A stretch of DNA of 64,000 nucleotides from Haliclona indistincta (GCA_964017065.1 OZ024785.1:4812588-4876587); one strand, 5' to 3'. Numbered from the stretch's first letter, positions 32,080 through 43,564 are shown. Notes: generated by a model not told the origin, from the letters alone. Program-made: numbers and translations.

Positions 32080-33711
32080 TCACAGTGCTGTATCTTCTTC
32101 TTTGTCTTCATCACTGGAACTGGACTTGCTTACCTGCAAGAATACAACATTATTGTGAATATTATTAAGCAGCAACTCACTGGACCAGGTTCAGGAGCAC
32201 TGTGCAATGAGCTGGTACCATACTGTCTCCGCATATGGCGACCATCGTCATCACTGGTAAGAACTGGTTGATCAGACACAGGCTGTTCTTCCGGGCAGTC
32301 TTGATCCTCTAAAAGAATCTTTCTTTCTTCATCAACACCCTAATAATAATTCAATAATCGTTACATAATATTGTCAGTCAAAAGTTGCATACCAGTTCTG
32401 TTGAAGTCTTAGCTCGCCGAGTAGTGCATGGTTTCTGTTGCATAATAAGGGAGGGAAGACTCAATTTATGCCGACGTGCATCTTTATATGAAGGTTTCTC
32501 TTTGTCACTAAGTTGGTCTAGCGGCAGCTGGAGTTGCTTGTCACCGGCAGCAGCTGGGCGAGATTCATCACTCATGTCTGCAGCAGCAAGGAGAGATTGC
32601 TGTTCATACGAAGAGTCAGTTGTAGGAGATTGCTGTTCATCCCTGGCAGCAAGGAGAGGCTTCTGTTCATCATCTGAGTCTTCGCAAGCCTCGAGAGAGT
32701 CCCTGGAAGCAAGGTGTTGTTGTTGTTCATGCAGAGAGTCAGGTGTAGGAGATTGCTGTTCGTCCCTGGCAGCAAGGAGAGGCTTCTGTTCATCATCTGA
32801 GTCTTCGCAAGCCTCGAGACAGTCCCTGGAAGCAAGGTCTTGTTGTTGTTCATGCGGAGAGTCAGGTGTAGGAGATTGCTGTTCATCCCTGGCAGCAAGG
32901 AGAGGCTTCTGTTCATCATCTGAGTCTTCGCAAGCCTCGAGAGGCTGATGAGAGTCCCTGGAAGCAAGGTGTAGTTGTTGTTCATGCGGAGAGTCAGGTG
33001 TATCAGGAGGTTGCTGTGAGTCACCGACAGTAAGGAGTGGTTTCTGTTCATCATCTGAGTCCCCAGCAGCATCATGTGGTTGATGTTCATCACGTGGAGA
33101 GTCGCCATTAGGAGGTTGCTGTTTATCGTGAGCATCTGCGGCTAAAACTATTTGTTGAGGAGGAGGTTGGTCGTTCTCAGGGCTGGAACGGTCACCGCCC
33201 CGCAGCGGTACAAGAGGAATATTTTGTGCTGCCGGTGGTTGTGGCGGTAGGGGAGCTCTGACTGCTGTGGGAACAGGAACGGGTGCAGGCTGTGGCGGTA
33301 CAGGAGCTCTGGCTAGAGCTGGTGCAGGCTGTGGAAGAACAACAGGAGCTGGTGCGGGCTGTGGCGGTAACCTAGGAGCTCTGGTTGGACGCCCTGGCAG
33401 CCGGCCGAGTCGGCAGTTCAGTATGCGTCGGTACGCCCCCGTGCAGCAAAAGATGACATGTGCAGGACATCGACGCCGAATGCAAGTTCTCCTTTGTTGC
33501 CACATACAACAGGCTGCAAATACCAAAAGCGTTATGATGATGGATGCCACAACGAAACCTGCATAGATAATAGAGAAGATGAAGAATAGTAATGAATCAG
33601 GCGCCGGGGTAACTAACCGATAAAGACGTACTTCACTGCCATCCAGTTAATTTCATAATCATCGTTTCTGGCACTCGGTGATGGTACTAGTAACTCCGCA
33701 GAGCCGCTCAT
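32080..33711 (-). CDS. Array member A11: large tail with repeated E-QKP-LL units
   Basis: Exons 33711-33618, 33558-32393, 32339-32181 and 32133-32080 join in phase (about 490 residues). A polar 30-residue N-terminus (MSGSAELLVPSPSARNDD..) precedes the helix (FVVASIIITLLVFAACCMW), a basic/Cys region and a Pro/Ala-rich segment. The central tail has four copies of DSDDEQKPLL (32600-33070), three inside a unit of about 40 residues with DEQQSPTPDSPHEQQQ and LASRD. Each copy contains an E-QKP-LL dileucine signal. HKLSLPSLIMQQKPCTTRR matches the HRSSLPSSSTQKKPHTT exon of A3-A7, and the next exon (ERKILLEDQDCPEE) matches their acidic end, which ties this gene to the array despite low overall identity. 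Confidence 0.75.
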
Positions 33712-33960
33712 TGTTGAAATTTCGACGGAAGACAGGCTGACCTACAACAGAATTTTACGTCCAACAGCAGTTGACAAACAGAAATTGCGGCACGCTCGAC
33801 AGCAGCCTTTATACGACTTGGTCTGACGGAGACATCATGTCGCCACGTGCACGTGTGTGCCGGAGAGTTGGATACGTCATTGTACAAAATTAATTTTGAA
33901 TTCTACAATAACCGTCATTATTAATAATTATTATTATTTAGCAGTATACTGGCGTTAAAT

Positions 33961-34820
33961 TCAGAACTTTTCATAGGAGTAACCATCTTCCTCCTCGGAC
34001 TTGTCATTGCTATCACTTTTATTACTAGTTGACTTGCGCTATAAAAATCAATAAAATTAATTATTATTTTGTTTCACAGCAGATAATTTTTATAACAACT
34101 TACCAATCTTAGTTTAAATTTTCGTTGCTTGTGGGACGGTTGTTGATTAAGGAGCTGTGTACTCGAAGAAACGGAGGACAAACTTTCAGTTGAGCTGAAA
34201 CTGGTTGTAACTTGAGTTTGAGCTTGCTCTGGACCACCGAATAGCACAACTTGAGCAAAAATATTATCATCAGAATGTGTGTAAGCAGAAAATGGATCAT
34301 GCACTAGTTGGCTAGATTTCACATGAGCAGGGATTGCACCAGGTTGCAGCACGTGTGCTGCAGATGAAGTCGCTTGATCACGGGTTTCAGCTTGCACTAG
34401 AGGAACACCAAGTTCCTGATCACGAACCCTTGGCTGTACTCGACGACTGGGTCGATCCTGTAGAGCATAAATACTTTATCAATGTCACTTGATGCCTTGG
34501 TACCAGCCCGGCCGGCAAGGAGTATCTTACCAAATGCAGGGTGAAGTTGTCTAGTCGATTCTTAGAAAAGAAGACTAGATATACTATTATACAAGTAGCC
34601 ACAATAAACACGACAACAATTATTGTTAAAAATCCTGCAAAAATCAATAGTCATCAATCATTGTAGCCTCATGGTTGCACTGACCTGTAGCAATACCAGT
34701 ATATGCTTCACTGTACTTATTCGTTTCGTTCAGAGGACTTGCTGTGTTTCCATTAGTAGCAGCGGTAGCAGTTGCTACACGGTGTAGGAAGAGCATTAGC
34801 ACGGTGGCCCTCTCAGCCAT
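33961..34820 (-). CDS. Array member A12: short-ectodomain membrane protein
   Basis: Exons 34820-34685, 34634-34531, 34457-34104 and 34038-33961 join in phase (about 223 residues). The N-terminus is weakly signal-like (ATVLMLFLHRVATATAA). A short lumenal segment with NET (possible N-glycosylation) follows. The helix is FLTIIVVVFIVATCIIVYLVFF. The tail is Gln/Ser-rich and ends KQRKFKLRL|RKSTSNKSDSNDKSEEEDG, an exon pair that parallels A13 (LRKSFRLRL|RKSSDDKLLLSEEND). There is no dileucine in the last exon. Placed in the array by orientation, position, exon layout and the shared R-K-S acidic end. Confidence 0.68.
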
Positions 34821-35035
34821 TACTGATCGACTCGCACTTCGTTGCTACACTTGCGTTAACACTTTGCTCGGGCTTGTATAGAGATGGGTGTGGCTCCACG
34901 TGCAGCGATATCGAGGTGGAGCTGCTACTCAAGAATCTTTATGTACTACAAACAGCAGATTTAGCAATTCAGTGTCATTCTTATACATGCAGTGAGTGCC
35001 AGACCATTCTCGTTATGGGCTGGTGGTACAGATAG

Positions 35036-35992
35036 TTAATCATTTTCCTCGGAAAGTAGCAATTTGTCATCAGATGATTTCCGCTATAAAGAAATAGAAC
35101 CATACTAATTATCATTAAGCACACTGATACACCTACCAGTCTAAGTCTAAAAGACTTCCTCAGATGTGATGGTACATGTAGTAGATCTTCTGATGTTGAA
35201 GAAGAAGTAGAGGAAAGGGACCGAGGACGAGGTCGTTGTAGCGGAGGATTGTGTTTATGATGACGAGAATCACTATCAGCACCAACTACTGGTATTATTT
35301 GAGAGTGTGCAGGTGTATTGGAACGAGGAGCAACATGAATCACTCGAGCAGGAGAGCTAGGTTTGTGCACTTGAGTTGATCGCACTTGTTTAGGCATTGC
35401 AACTACGTGAACAGGTGATTCCATTTCAGATGAGGAATCAGAATTGTTATCAGACTGGATTAGAGCGGCCTGAGCATTAGAAGAACCAGGTGCATCACTG
35501 AGCTGCACTTGGGCTGGTTTATAGTCAGGTTCAATTTGTACATGTACTTGTACTGGACCTTCAGCAGGTAAACCCGATTCATCTTCAGATTGCAACTGAG
35601 CAGAAGTAGAGCTAAGGCCAGCTAGTGCCACTTGAAGAGCTCCTACTGCAAGTTCTCCAACAGGGTCATCCGAAACTGGTTTAGCTTTTAGCCGTGCTAT
35701 GAGATGGTCGGTGAGATCACTGTACTCGTCACGATTATCAGAAGGTGTAGGAAAGTGCCATAAACACATCCATGCAATAACAACCAAAGCAGCAATGATA
35801 AGCAGTGCTGCTCCAATTCCTTCAAAATGAAAAAAAGAAGAGCACTGATCAAGGCAGCCAATCATTGCAACACTGACCAATTGCTGCAGCAACGTATTCC
35901 ACTGTACTTGTTCCGTTCTGCTGATTTTGGGCTGTCACCCCGCGGCACAGTATTAGCAGTAAAATGCAAATGGCTACCCTCGTCTTGCTCAT
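35036..35992 (-). CDS. Array member A13: signal peptide, helix, Val/Gln-rich tail with D-DKL-LL end
   Basis: Exons 35992-35878, 35819-35137 and 35083-35036 join in phase (about 281 residues). The signal peptide (TRVAICILLLILCRGVTA) is followed by about 20 residues with an NGT sequon, then the helix (IGAALLIIAALVVIAWMCLW). The tail has alternating hydrophobic/Gln runs (GPVQVHVQIEPDYKPAQVQL) and an Arg/Ser-rich segment. The final exon is RKSSDDKLLLSEEND with a D-DKL-LL motif. A near-identical but truncated copy of its first two exons lies at 36.6-36.9 kb. Confidence 0.72.
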
Positions 35993-36256
35993 GATGCCGC
36001 GCCGCACTCGCACTTCGTTGCTGTACTCTGATTAACACGTTTTGCAGAGATGGGCGTGGCTCCGCACTAGCTGATCACTCGTGCAGACTCTTACTGGACA
36101 ACATGTAACTCTTACTGCTTTATTTTATGATATTAAGCAAGGAAATCGTTAATAATAATATTATTATGTTCAGATTGCAACATTCAGAAGACCCATTGTC
36201 GCAATAGCTAGCTTGCTGGGGGAACGAAGTCTTGAAGTAGCAGCGGCACTAATAAC
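35993..36256. other. A13 promoter side and 3' flank of remnants
   Basis: No gene. The A13 upstream sequence (TTTTGCAGAGATGGGCGTGG near 36042-36061) is duplicated upstream of A14 near 36904-36923. Confidence 0.5.
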
Positions 36257-36493
36257 TTAACCCCAGCCGCTCAAATCATGAGCAGGACGAACCAGAGGAG
36301 CGACAGCAACTCCACTGGGCTGCGCTTGAGATTTTCTAGCTGCTTGTGAAGGTGCTCCATGGCGTGGAGTAGTATGATAGCATATTTCACCAGCTGCAGC
36401 AATAGCATACACTTCATAAGTGGATGGTTGAGAACTGTACGTTCCGTTCTTAGTGTGCAGCAACGCGATATCCATTGCTTGCTCATGCAGCAA
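36257..36493 (-). pseudogene. Array remnant A15: A16-like copy missing its helix exon start
   Basis: The sequence matches A16, but AIAAAG joins directly to EICYHTTPRHGAPSQAAR. The intron and the stretch encoding the membrane helix have been deleted. What remains would be a soluble fragment of about 70 residues. It abuts a LINE-like fragment at its 5' side, so it is probably dead. Confidence 0.6.
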
Positions 36494-36625
36494 GTAGAGA
36501 GAGCTTTGGTAGAGTGAGGGAGAGAGTTCCAGAGGCGGGAGGCAGAAGGGACAAAAGAGTGGAAAGAGGAAGATGAACGAGAAAAGGGAACAGAAATGTT
36601 TAGCGGGTCAAAGTGGCGGGAGGGT
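36494..36625 (-). mobile_element. LINE-like 3' coding fragment
   Basis: On the minus strand an open segment reads RHFDPLNISVPFSRSSSSFH and then VPSASRLWNSLP. The arrangement (polar Ser/Phe stretch, then RLWNSLP) is typical of the C-terminal end of non-LTR retrotransposon reverse-transcriptase proteins. Only about 130 bp is present. It separates truncated A14 from remnant A15, which suggests the retroelement or its repair broke A14. Confidence 0.6.
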
Positions 36626-36856
36626 CTAGATGCATGCAATAAGAACCAAAGCAGCAATGATAAGCAGTGCTGCTCCAATTCCTTTAAAATGAAAAAAAGA
36701 AGAGCACTGATCAAGCAGCCAATCATTGCAACACTGACCAATTGCTGCAGAGACCGCGTATACCTCAGCACTTGTTCCGTTCTGCTGATTTTGGGCTGTC
36801 ACCCCGAGGCACAGTATTAGCAGTAAAATGCAAATGGCAATCCTCGTCTTGCTCAT
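36626..36856 (-). pseudogene. Array remnant A14: truncated recent duplicate of A13
   Basis: Exons 36856-36739 and 36681-36626 give a 57-residue product. It has a signal peptide (TRIAICILLLILCLGVTA), an NGT-containing segment and the helix (IGAALLIIAALVLIAC), then a stop. Identity to A13 is very high, including the intron and upstream region, so the duplication is recent. Homology ends exactly where the LINE-like fragment begins. It may still make a tail-less membrane peptide. Confidence 0.65.
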
Positions 36857-37126
36857 GATGCCGCGCCGCACTCGCACTTCGTTGCTGTACTCTGATTAGC
36901 ACGTTTTGCAGAGATGGGCGTGGCTCCGCATTAGCTCATGCCGAGGCTCATGCAAACTCTTGATCGAAACTCTTGATGTAATAATCTTACTGCTGTATTA
37001 ATTTTTATGACATTAAGCAAGGAAATCGTTAATGATATAATGTTCAGATTGATCCCTTGTCGCATTCGCTAGCTGGTTCCACTGGCCGATGGAATGAAGT
37101 CTTGAAGTAGCAGCGGCACTAATAAC

Positions 37127-37428
37127 TTAACCCGAGCCGCTCAAATCATGAGCAGGACGAACCAGAGGAGCGACAGCAACTCCACTGGATTGCGCTTGAG
37201 ATATTCTAGCTGCTTGTGAAGGTGCTCCATGGCGTGGAGTAGTATGATAGCATATTTCAGCGAAGTAGAGCGCAAATAGACCAACCACAGCCATCACGAA
37301 AAGAATGCCTCCTGAAACACATCGAGTCAGAGATGCAATATTGACGCAAATCACTGACCAGCTGCAGCAATAGCATACACTTCATAGGTGGATGGTTGAG
37401 AACTGTTCGTTCCGTTCATAGTGTGCAT
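37127..37428 (-). CDS. Array member A16: small single-pass membrane protein
   Basis: Exons 37428-37359 and 37311-37127 join in phase (about 84 residues). The N-terminus MHTMNGTNSSQPSTYEVY has NGT and NSS sequons and shares the VYA[IV].AA[AI]G pre-helix segment with A14. The helix is GILFVMAVVGLFALYF. The short tail has EICYHTTPRHGAPSQ and ends AHDLSGSG. There is no clear signal peptide. It lies head-to-head with the SRCR receptor gene, with about 400 bp between the two starts. Confidence 0.5.
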
Positions 37429-37832
37429 CAGCGCGATATCCGTTGCTTACTCATGCAGCGTGTTACAGTATTGATACGGTAATGCGATATGGGCGTGTTT
37501 TCACACCTCTTATGCCTGATTTGCTGAGCTTTAGTAGTCCAGGCTGGCTGTGGACTTCTTGAACGTGTGAGTCCAGTCCTTCGTGTTGCTGCATACACTG
37601 TTAGCTGTTTGGTGATCGTAGTTGAGTACACGTCATGTAGGCACACCAGATCCGATCGCAGGCCTGCTTTGCATGACCGCCTACTACATGACCTTTGCTC
37701 GCGCCCGAGGAAGTGCGGCGTGTTTTTGTACATAACTAATAGCTAACAATATCATTGATCTAGACTACGCTCCACTGAACAGGTGCTACTTGTTAACCTT
37801 TTCTTACTGTGCAGGGTTGACCTCATGCTAGG

Positions 37833-39861
37833 ATGACAATATTGAGAGTGTCTGCAGCAACATTGAGTTTAAATTTGTGTCTACTAGCAGTTCTTCTACA
37901 GTATGTGACAGGTAGGATCACGCACCTTAAGCATAGCTACCTGCAGGCTGTGTACCTGTTTTTGTGAAGTCATTGAATCCTGTGGTTGTATCCGTATAAA
38001 TGTGCCATTGTGCCTGCAGGGCTTTCTTGTGATACCACCATAATGGTATTAAATTTTATTTATACATTCCTTTCTGCAGGTCAGTCATGCACTAATGCAA
38101 CAGTCAACTCGTCGAGACTATTCAGCGGTGGTTCTTCGGCACATGCCGGTCAGGTACAGATATGTCAATGTGATCAAGGAGGGTGTAGCTGGAGGAGAGT
38201 GGTAGGGAGCGGGAGCAACAGACAGTTCTGGAGCTGGAAGAACTCGCTGGTTGTATGTCGACAGCTTGGTTTCCGTGCAGTACAAAACCCAGTTCAATCC
38301 TCAAGGTACTGTTTGTGTAACAGTAGAGTGTAGTATGAGTGAGTTGTGTTTTCACAAACCACATCCTATGCACTGTACATACTTGCTCTTGCTTTGTGCT
38401 AGTGCTCCATCGGTGTGGCTGGCTCCGCTATCGACTCTAGTGTATTTCAAAGTTTTCCACTGCGACGGCACAGAGCAAAATCTCACCGACTGCAGATCTA
38501 CTGCTCTCTCCTCCTCAACTCCGTATTCAGATGCCTACATCAACTGCAGAAGTTCATCATCAAGTGAGTACATTACCACACAGACGCATAATTTATCGTC
38601 TGTCAAGTGCATATCTTGCTGCTATATTGCTAGGCTGCCTTGTGTACATTTTTGAAAAATTGCAGTATTGTTAAAAGCAGCTTCTCACTCCTCTGCAGTT
38701 CCGATATTCAAAGATGTCCAGTTATCTGGAGGTTCGACAGCCGACAATGAAGGCGGTCTAGAGGTTTATTTGACTCCCTCTGATGGCTGGGTTCGTGTAT
38801 GCCCTGATGGCTGGGTATCTGCTGATGCAGCAGTGGTGTGCAGACAACTGGGTTACGAGACAGGTCGAACTACTGTGCTCTCTACATCTCAATTGTAAGC
38901 TATTGTACTGACACCATTGCTACACAATGCTGCTACTACTGTACATGATATCATAACAAGTTCTGCTCCTTATACAGTACTGGTCCATTGTTAGGGAGCC
39001 ATGGTATCACGTCTGTGCAATGCAGCTCTTCTGCACGAGACCTGGGGGCTTGCACGTTGGTACGATCAACCTCTTGCTCGACTCAAAATGTGATTGGCGT
39101 CAACTGTACGGCAACCAGTAAGCACAGACTAAGATTCTCCCATGCAGTGTAAGCTCCTTTCTCTTTTAATGCTACACAGGTCGGCCTGAGGGCAGTACAC
39201 GATTGGTAGATATTCCGTTAGATAATTTGGATCGAGTTGAAGTGGTGTATAACAATCGATGGGGACTGGTCTGTGATAACTTGTGGACAGCATCGGACGC
39301 CAGAGTGGTGTGTCGACAGTCAGGTCTAGGAACCGAAAGGAGCGTTGGTGTCAGAGTCGCAAGGTAAACAAAACAGGGTGAAAGTCTGAAAGAAGCTTAC
39401 GGGCTTCACTCGTTGCATGGAGTGTGAGATGTGAAACAACTAGACTCTATTTACTTACTTTTTTGACTCAATCATTTTGCTTGCTATTGCAGTTCACGAT
39501 CTCGACCGATCTGGATCTCGGGCTATGATTGTGCCGGATCAGAGGAAAATCTTGATATGTGTCAAAGATCTGGTGTGGTGGGGTATTCCAGTGATTGCTC
39601 GTACAGTGACACCAGTGCAGCGGAGTGCACAGGTACTACACACATAGCCATTAGCCCTGAAGTAACAAAGTGATTCTCTTGTGATGTTGGTTTAACATGA
39701 GTAGTTGTTATTCTTGTCACTGTGAAATACACTAATTATTGTAATATGATGTGGGTGGGTGTGTATGTACGATTAGGATTCATAATAATTATTATCATGT
39801 GCTTACTCTGGAATTACACCTCTTCGTTTCCCTCCCTCCTCTCTTTCTCTCTCTCTTTAAT

Positions 39862-39900
<39 letters not shown>

Positions 39901-39940
39901 CTCTCTCTTCCTCTCTCCCTCTCTCTCTCTCTCTCCCTCT

Positions 39941-39995
<55 letters not shown>

Positions 39996-40821
39996 CTCTC
40001 TCTGATCTCTCCCTCCCTCCCCCTCTCCCTCTCTCAGGTCCATCTCCTATCATCTCAACTGGAGGCATTATCGGTATTGTGATGGCTGTGGTGGTTCTCG
40101 GATTTTTCATAGTCCCATTTGTGTTCGGATATGGACGAGAATTCTGGAAGAAAGGCAAGCTACGAGGATGGTGGAGGAGACAACGAAATCGCATGCACAC
40201 ATGGACACAAAACATGCATATGCCGTCAGTAAGCCCTCAAATGCGACGAAATCCTCGAACAAGACAAGCGTCTCGCCCTCGTTCAAGAAGTGTTCCTGTT
40301 GGATCCGCCGAAAGCATCAATACTCGAGCAAGTTTAACTTCCACTATTCCAGCTAGTAACCCTACCACGAACACACAGGTAAAATGAATTCTACTGACCA
40401 ACTTCTATGTACCGTAATATCGTTTCCCTGTAGAATCAACAGGTTAGCAACACAGAGCCAGGAGCAGCTAAGATGCCCACCAATCCTGACTATGCTCCGC
40501 CCCCATCTTACGATGAAGCACTGCAGCATCCAGAGACTGGAATCTCGTACCCTGTTGCTGCTGGTGGTTCCAAGGAGCCTGGAAAACTACCGTACACACC
40601 TCCGTCCGTGCTGCCATACCCAGCCAACCCTGCATACCCTCCACCTGTGATGGTTGCCCCTGGTTACCCTCCGCCCATTAATACAGCACTAGATCCAGCC
40701 TATCCACCACAAATATCTGGTTAGTAACTATCACCTCTCTCCAATTATTTAGCTAACAACAGCTCATTTTAACAAAGAATTTTCTATTTCTTATTCATAT
40801 ATAGGCGGATTTGCATCTTAA
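37833..40821 (+). CDS. SRCR-domain receptor with three SRCR domains and a PPxY-rich tail
   Basis: Ten exons (37833-37911, 38080-38305, 38403-38563, 38699-38894, 38978-39117, 39180-39363, 39493-39632, 40038-40378, 40434-40719, 40805-40821) join in phase to about 589 residues. After a signal peptide come three scavenger-receptor cysteine-rich domains, each split by a phase-2 intron at the same place. Domains 2 and 3 have the classical VVCRQLGYETG and VVCRQSGLGTE cores, domain 1 LVVCRQLGF. A helix (IIGIVMAVVVLGFFIVPFVFG) follows. The tail is basic, then Pro-rich with PPPSYDEAL and several Y-P/P-Y repeats. SRCR receptors are abundant in sponges and take part in recognition and adhesion; the PPPSY motif predicts WW-domain/NEDD4-type binding. 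The intron before exon 8 contains a long CT microsatellite that ends at the acceptor. Confidence 0.92.
39834..40037 (+). repeat. CT-rich microsatellite forming the acceptor tract of SRCR exon 8
   Basis: A run of (CT)n/(CCCT)n about 190 bp long ends directly at the ctctcag acceptor, so the microsatellite supplies the whole polypyrimidine tract. Confidence 0.9.
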
Positions 40822-40955
40822 TTTGTCTAGGAATTTTTTTTATCATCAGCAAAGTGTTTTATTTTTACTTTTTATGAACAAGAAAATATTATAATTGCTT
40901 TTTACTCCTTCTGTCAGTTGTGTGTGTTCAAGTATTATGTTTTGGTGACTACTGT

Positions 40956-41300
40956 TCACATGATATGAACCGTGTGCTGGTATTTGCTGTCCTTAGAGCA
41001 GTAGGGTGTGGCTGTACTGCCTGGAATGTGTACCAGAAATGCTCCAAAAGTGCTATCTGTTCCGTAGTGAGGTTCGTACGTCCCGTGTTTGGAATCTCCA
41101 TTTCTCTCTGTATCACTCTCTGGATCCATCCCGGCATTGTACATGTTTCTCATCAGCTTTTCTCGCCTCTTTCTCTTTCGAAGCAACCACCTGTTCATCC
41201 AGAAGGTGACACACCCCGCCACTAGCACACACAGGAGCAGCACTCCCAAGAAGACAAACGCTCCCAGTTCATCTGGTGATAGAGCACTGCCTGACGACAT
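40956..41300 (-). CDS. Small single-pass membrane protein, unknown family
   Basis: A single coding exon of 114 residues starts MSSGSALSPDELGAFV. One helix (FVFLGVLLLCVLVAGCVTFW) is followed by a strongly basic flank (RWLLRKRKRREKLMRN), giving an N-out orientation without a cleaved signal. The tail is polar and acidic, with several His/Tyr. A tttgtcag acceptor just upstream of the start implies a 5' non-coding exon. The gene converges on the SRCR gene, 135 bp from its stop. No family is recognised. Confidence 0.6.
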   Translation of the reverse strand: MSSGSALSPDELGAFVFLGVLLLCVLVAGCVTFWMNRWLLRKRKRREKLMRNMYNAGMDPESDTERNGDSKHGTYEPHYGTDSTFGAFLVHIPGSTATPYCSKDSKYQHTVHIM

Positions 41301-42088
41301 TATTGATTGAGAGTTGATTCTTCTGACAAAAGCAAAGCAAAAATAGTATAACAAATTATTATAAGATATTAGAGCAAGTGAACTATTCTAGATGCGTGTA
41401 GACAATAGAGAAAAGAAAATGCTATTACAACTAAACTCACAGTAAAGCAATGCACTCACATAATGTAGACAAGTCGATTGTACATATTTGTTCATACCAC
41501 ATTGTTCATGCACAAACCTGCTGTCATCACAAGATGAGTCCTAGAGCTGCTTCACTGTGCTACTAGCTAGCTGCTGTCAGCATGTACTGCTACCAGGAAT
41601 GATCAACTAGCTTCCACTCTTACACACACCATGACCCTATACTACGCCTGGGTTCCTTCCACAGTTACCTTCACATGGGCTGGCTACCAGCCAGGAATTA
41701 CCATTCACTAGCTGTGTCATCACATGTAGAGGAAACACGCTGTGATTCAGCAAAATCCATTTTGCTCTAACATACGCATTGTCACAGTTTTTCATGAAAA
41801 TTTAATCTTTGTTTCTCCACAAGAGACATTTTCATAAATAATAAACTACAATAATAATTATTATTCCAAGAGTAAAAGCGACATACTATAATGGACCCTT
41901 CATCAAAATATAAACTCCACTTCTCAATAGACACATAGAGAGAGAGAGAAAACAACTATCGTACATAGTGACTGACACAAATGAACAAATACGATAATAA
42001 TTAAGTGAAGCGGGGCTTCCAGAAATTTCACAGAGGTGTGACTTCATTGAATATGAGCCCACATAACTACAGAGTTCGTAACAGCTCG
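41301..42088. other. Spacer between small membrane gene and PTP4A
   Basis: AT-rich, with a short (GA)n run near 41938. It contains the 5' flank, and probably the non-coding first exon, of the 41-kb gene plus the PTP4A 3' UTR. No other gene is supported. Confidence 0.5.
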
Positions 42089-43446
42089 TTACATTATTCG
42101 GCACGCCTTCTTGGCTTTGTAGTGCTCAAGGTAGTTCAGCTGACGCTGGTTGATTGCACCACGGCGCTTGCTGCAAGAGGGTTGATAAAGATAGTGGTGA
42201 CTATGAATAGATTACTATTAGCTCACCTCCGAATGTAGTCTACTGCCTCATAGTATTTCATACCGTTCTCAATGAGAGCGACGGCAACCAACACAGGAGC
42301 TCTGGAGGTAAAATAAGCAAGACATGAAGCTATGTATAATCTTTCATCTTCTCTCAATTCTTTCAGACTTCCTATCCTAGGTCCAAGGCCCTGTACATGC
42401 GTAGCAAAACTGCACGTACATCTTTACATGACCCTCTCTGCATAACGTGCTCCTTCTATCACAAGGCCTTCTTATTTCTCCACAGTCACCCATGCTATGG
42501 TATTCACTACACATGTGCACTGTCGTTGTTCGCTTACCTCCCGAGACCAGCTACGCAATGCACTGCCACAGCACAGTCTGGGTCAGTCTCAAATGTGTCA
42601 TTCACCAGTTCCAGCCATGAGGTGACAATGCTATCACTGGGAGCCCCTCCATCCTCAAACTGGAGATCCTGAAAACGACCAACAGCAACAGTTTGACACA
42701 AAAAAACACACAATGCTTAAATACCCATACATAATTTTTCTTCACACAGTATTTTTAACTTGACACTTGACTTGTACTACTCACTCGACACCCACACACA
42801 CTAATGTATCTACTTACGCTTGTATATGCAGAACACAACTGCTATAATAACATGGTTTGGTATTTTATCCTTTCCTAAAGCAGTTTTATTTTAATTCACA
42901 GGCACACAATGGATATGCAACATGCTTCAGTACTGACCACAACTTTGATGCCTTCGTCCTCCAGCGAGTGAATGTCATACGACGGCTCACAGCACCTCAC
43001 CACTACCTTGGCAGAGTGTCTCTGCAGCTCCTGTACACAGGGAGGGAGGGAGGGAGGGAAGGGAGGGAGGGAGGGAGGGAGGGAGGGAGGGAGGGAGGGA
43101 GGGAGGGAGGGAGGGAGGGAGCAAGACAGAGATCAGTGACAGCGTGAAACTACAAAAGTCGTAATGTACATAACAGCTAAGCAAAGACATACAAATCACA
43201 ATCACAGCTATGAATTCTGTGATAAACAGGAGGACTGAATATGCAGTGAACATCTGACTATCATGTTGGGACTTGAGATAATAGCTACACCAGTTTTATC
43301 AACACCTCATAATGACAGATGGAGAGAGAGAGAGAGAGAGAGAAGAGAGAGAGAGGGAGGGAGGGAGGGAGGGAGGGACGGAGGGAGGGAGAGGGAGGGA
43401 GGGAGGGAGGGAGGGAGGGAGGGAGGGAGGGAGGGAGGGAGGGAGG

Positions 43447-43520
<74 letters not shown>

Positions 43521-43526
43521 GAGAGA

Positions 43527-43564
<38 letters not shown>

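Noticed and set aside
32385..32948. Cys/Ser-rich plus-strand frame opposite A11
   Set aside because: Antisense shadow of the DSDDEQKPLL repeats.
36271..36771. A 166-codon chimeric frame across A14, the LINE-like fragment and A15
   Set aside because: It reads through the A14 intron and then joins unrelated sequence, so it is an accident of the breakpoint rather than a gene.
11634..37428. The array as a set of viral, bacterial or CRISPR-like elements
   Set aside because: Genes contain spliceosomal introns, signal peptides and metazoan-type promoters; no direct-repeat/spacer array or prokaryotic operon features are present.
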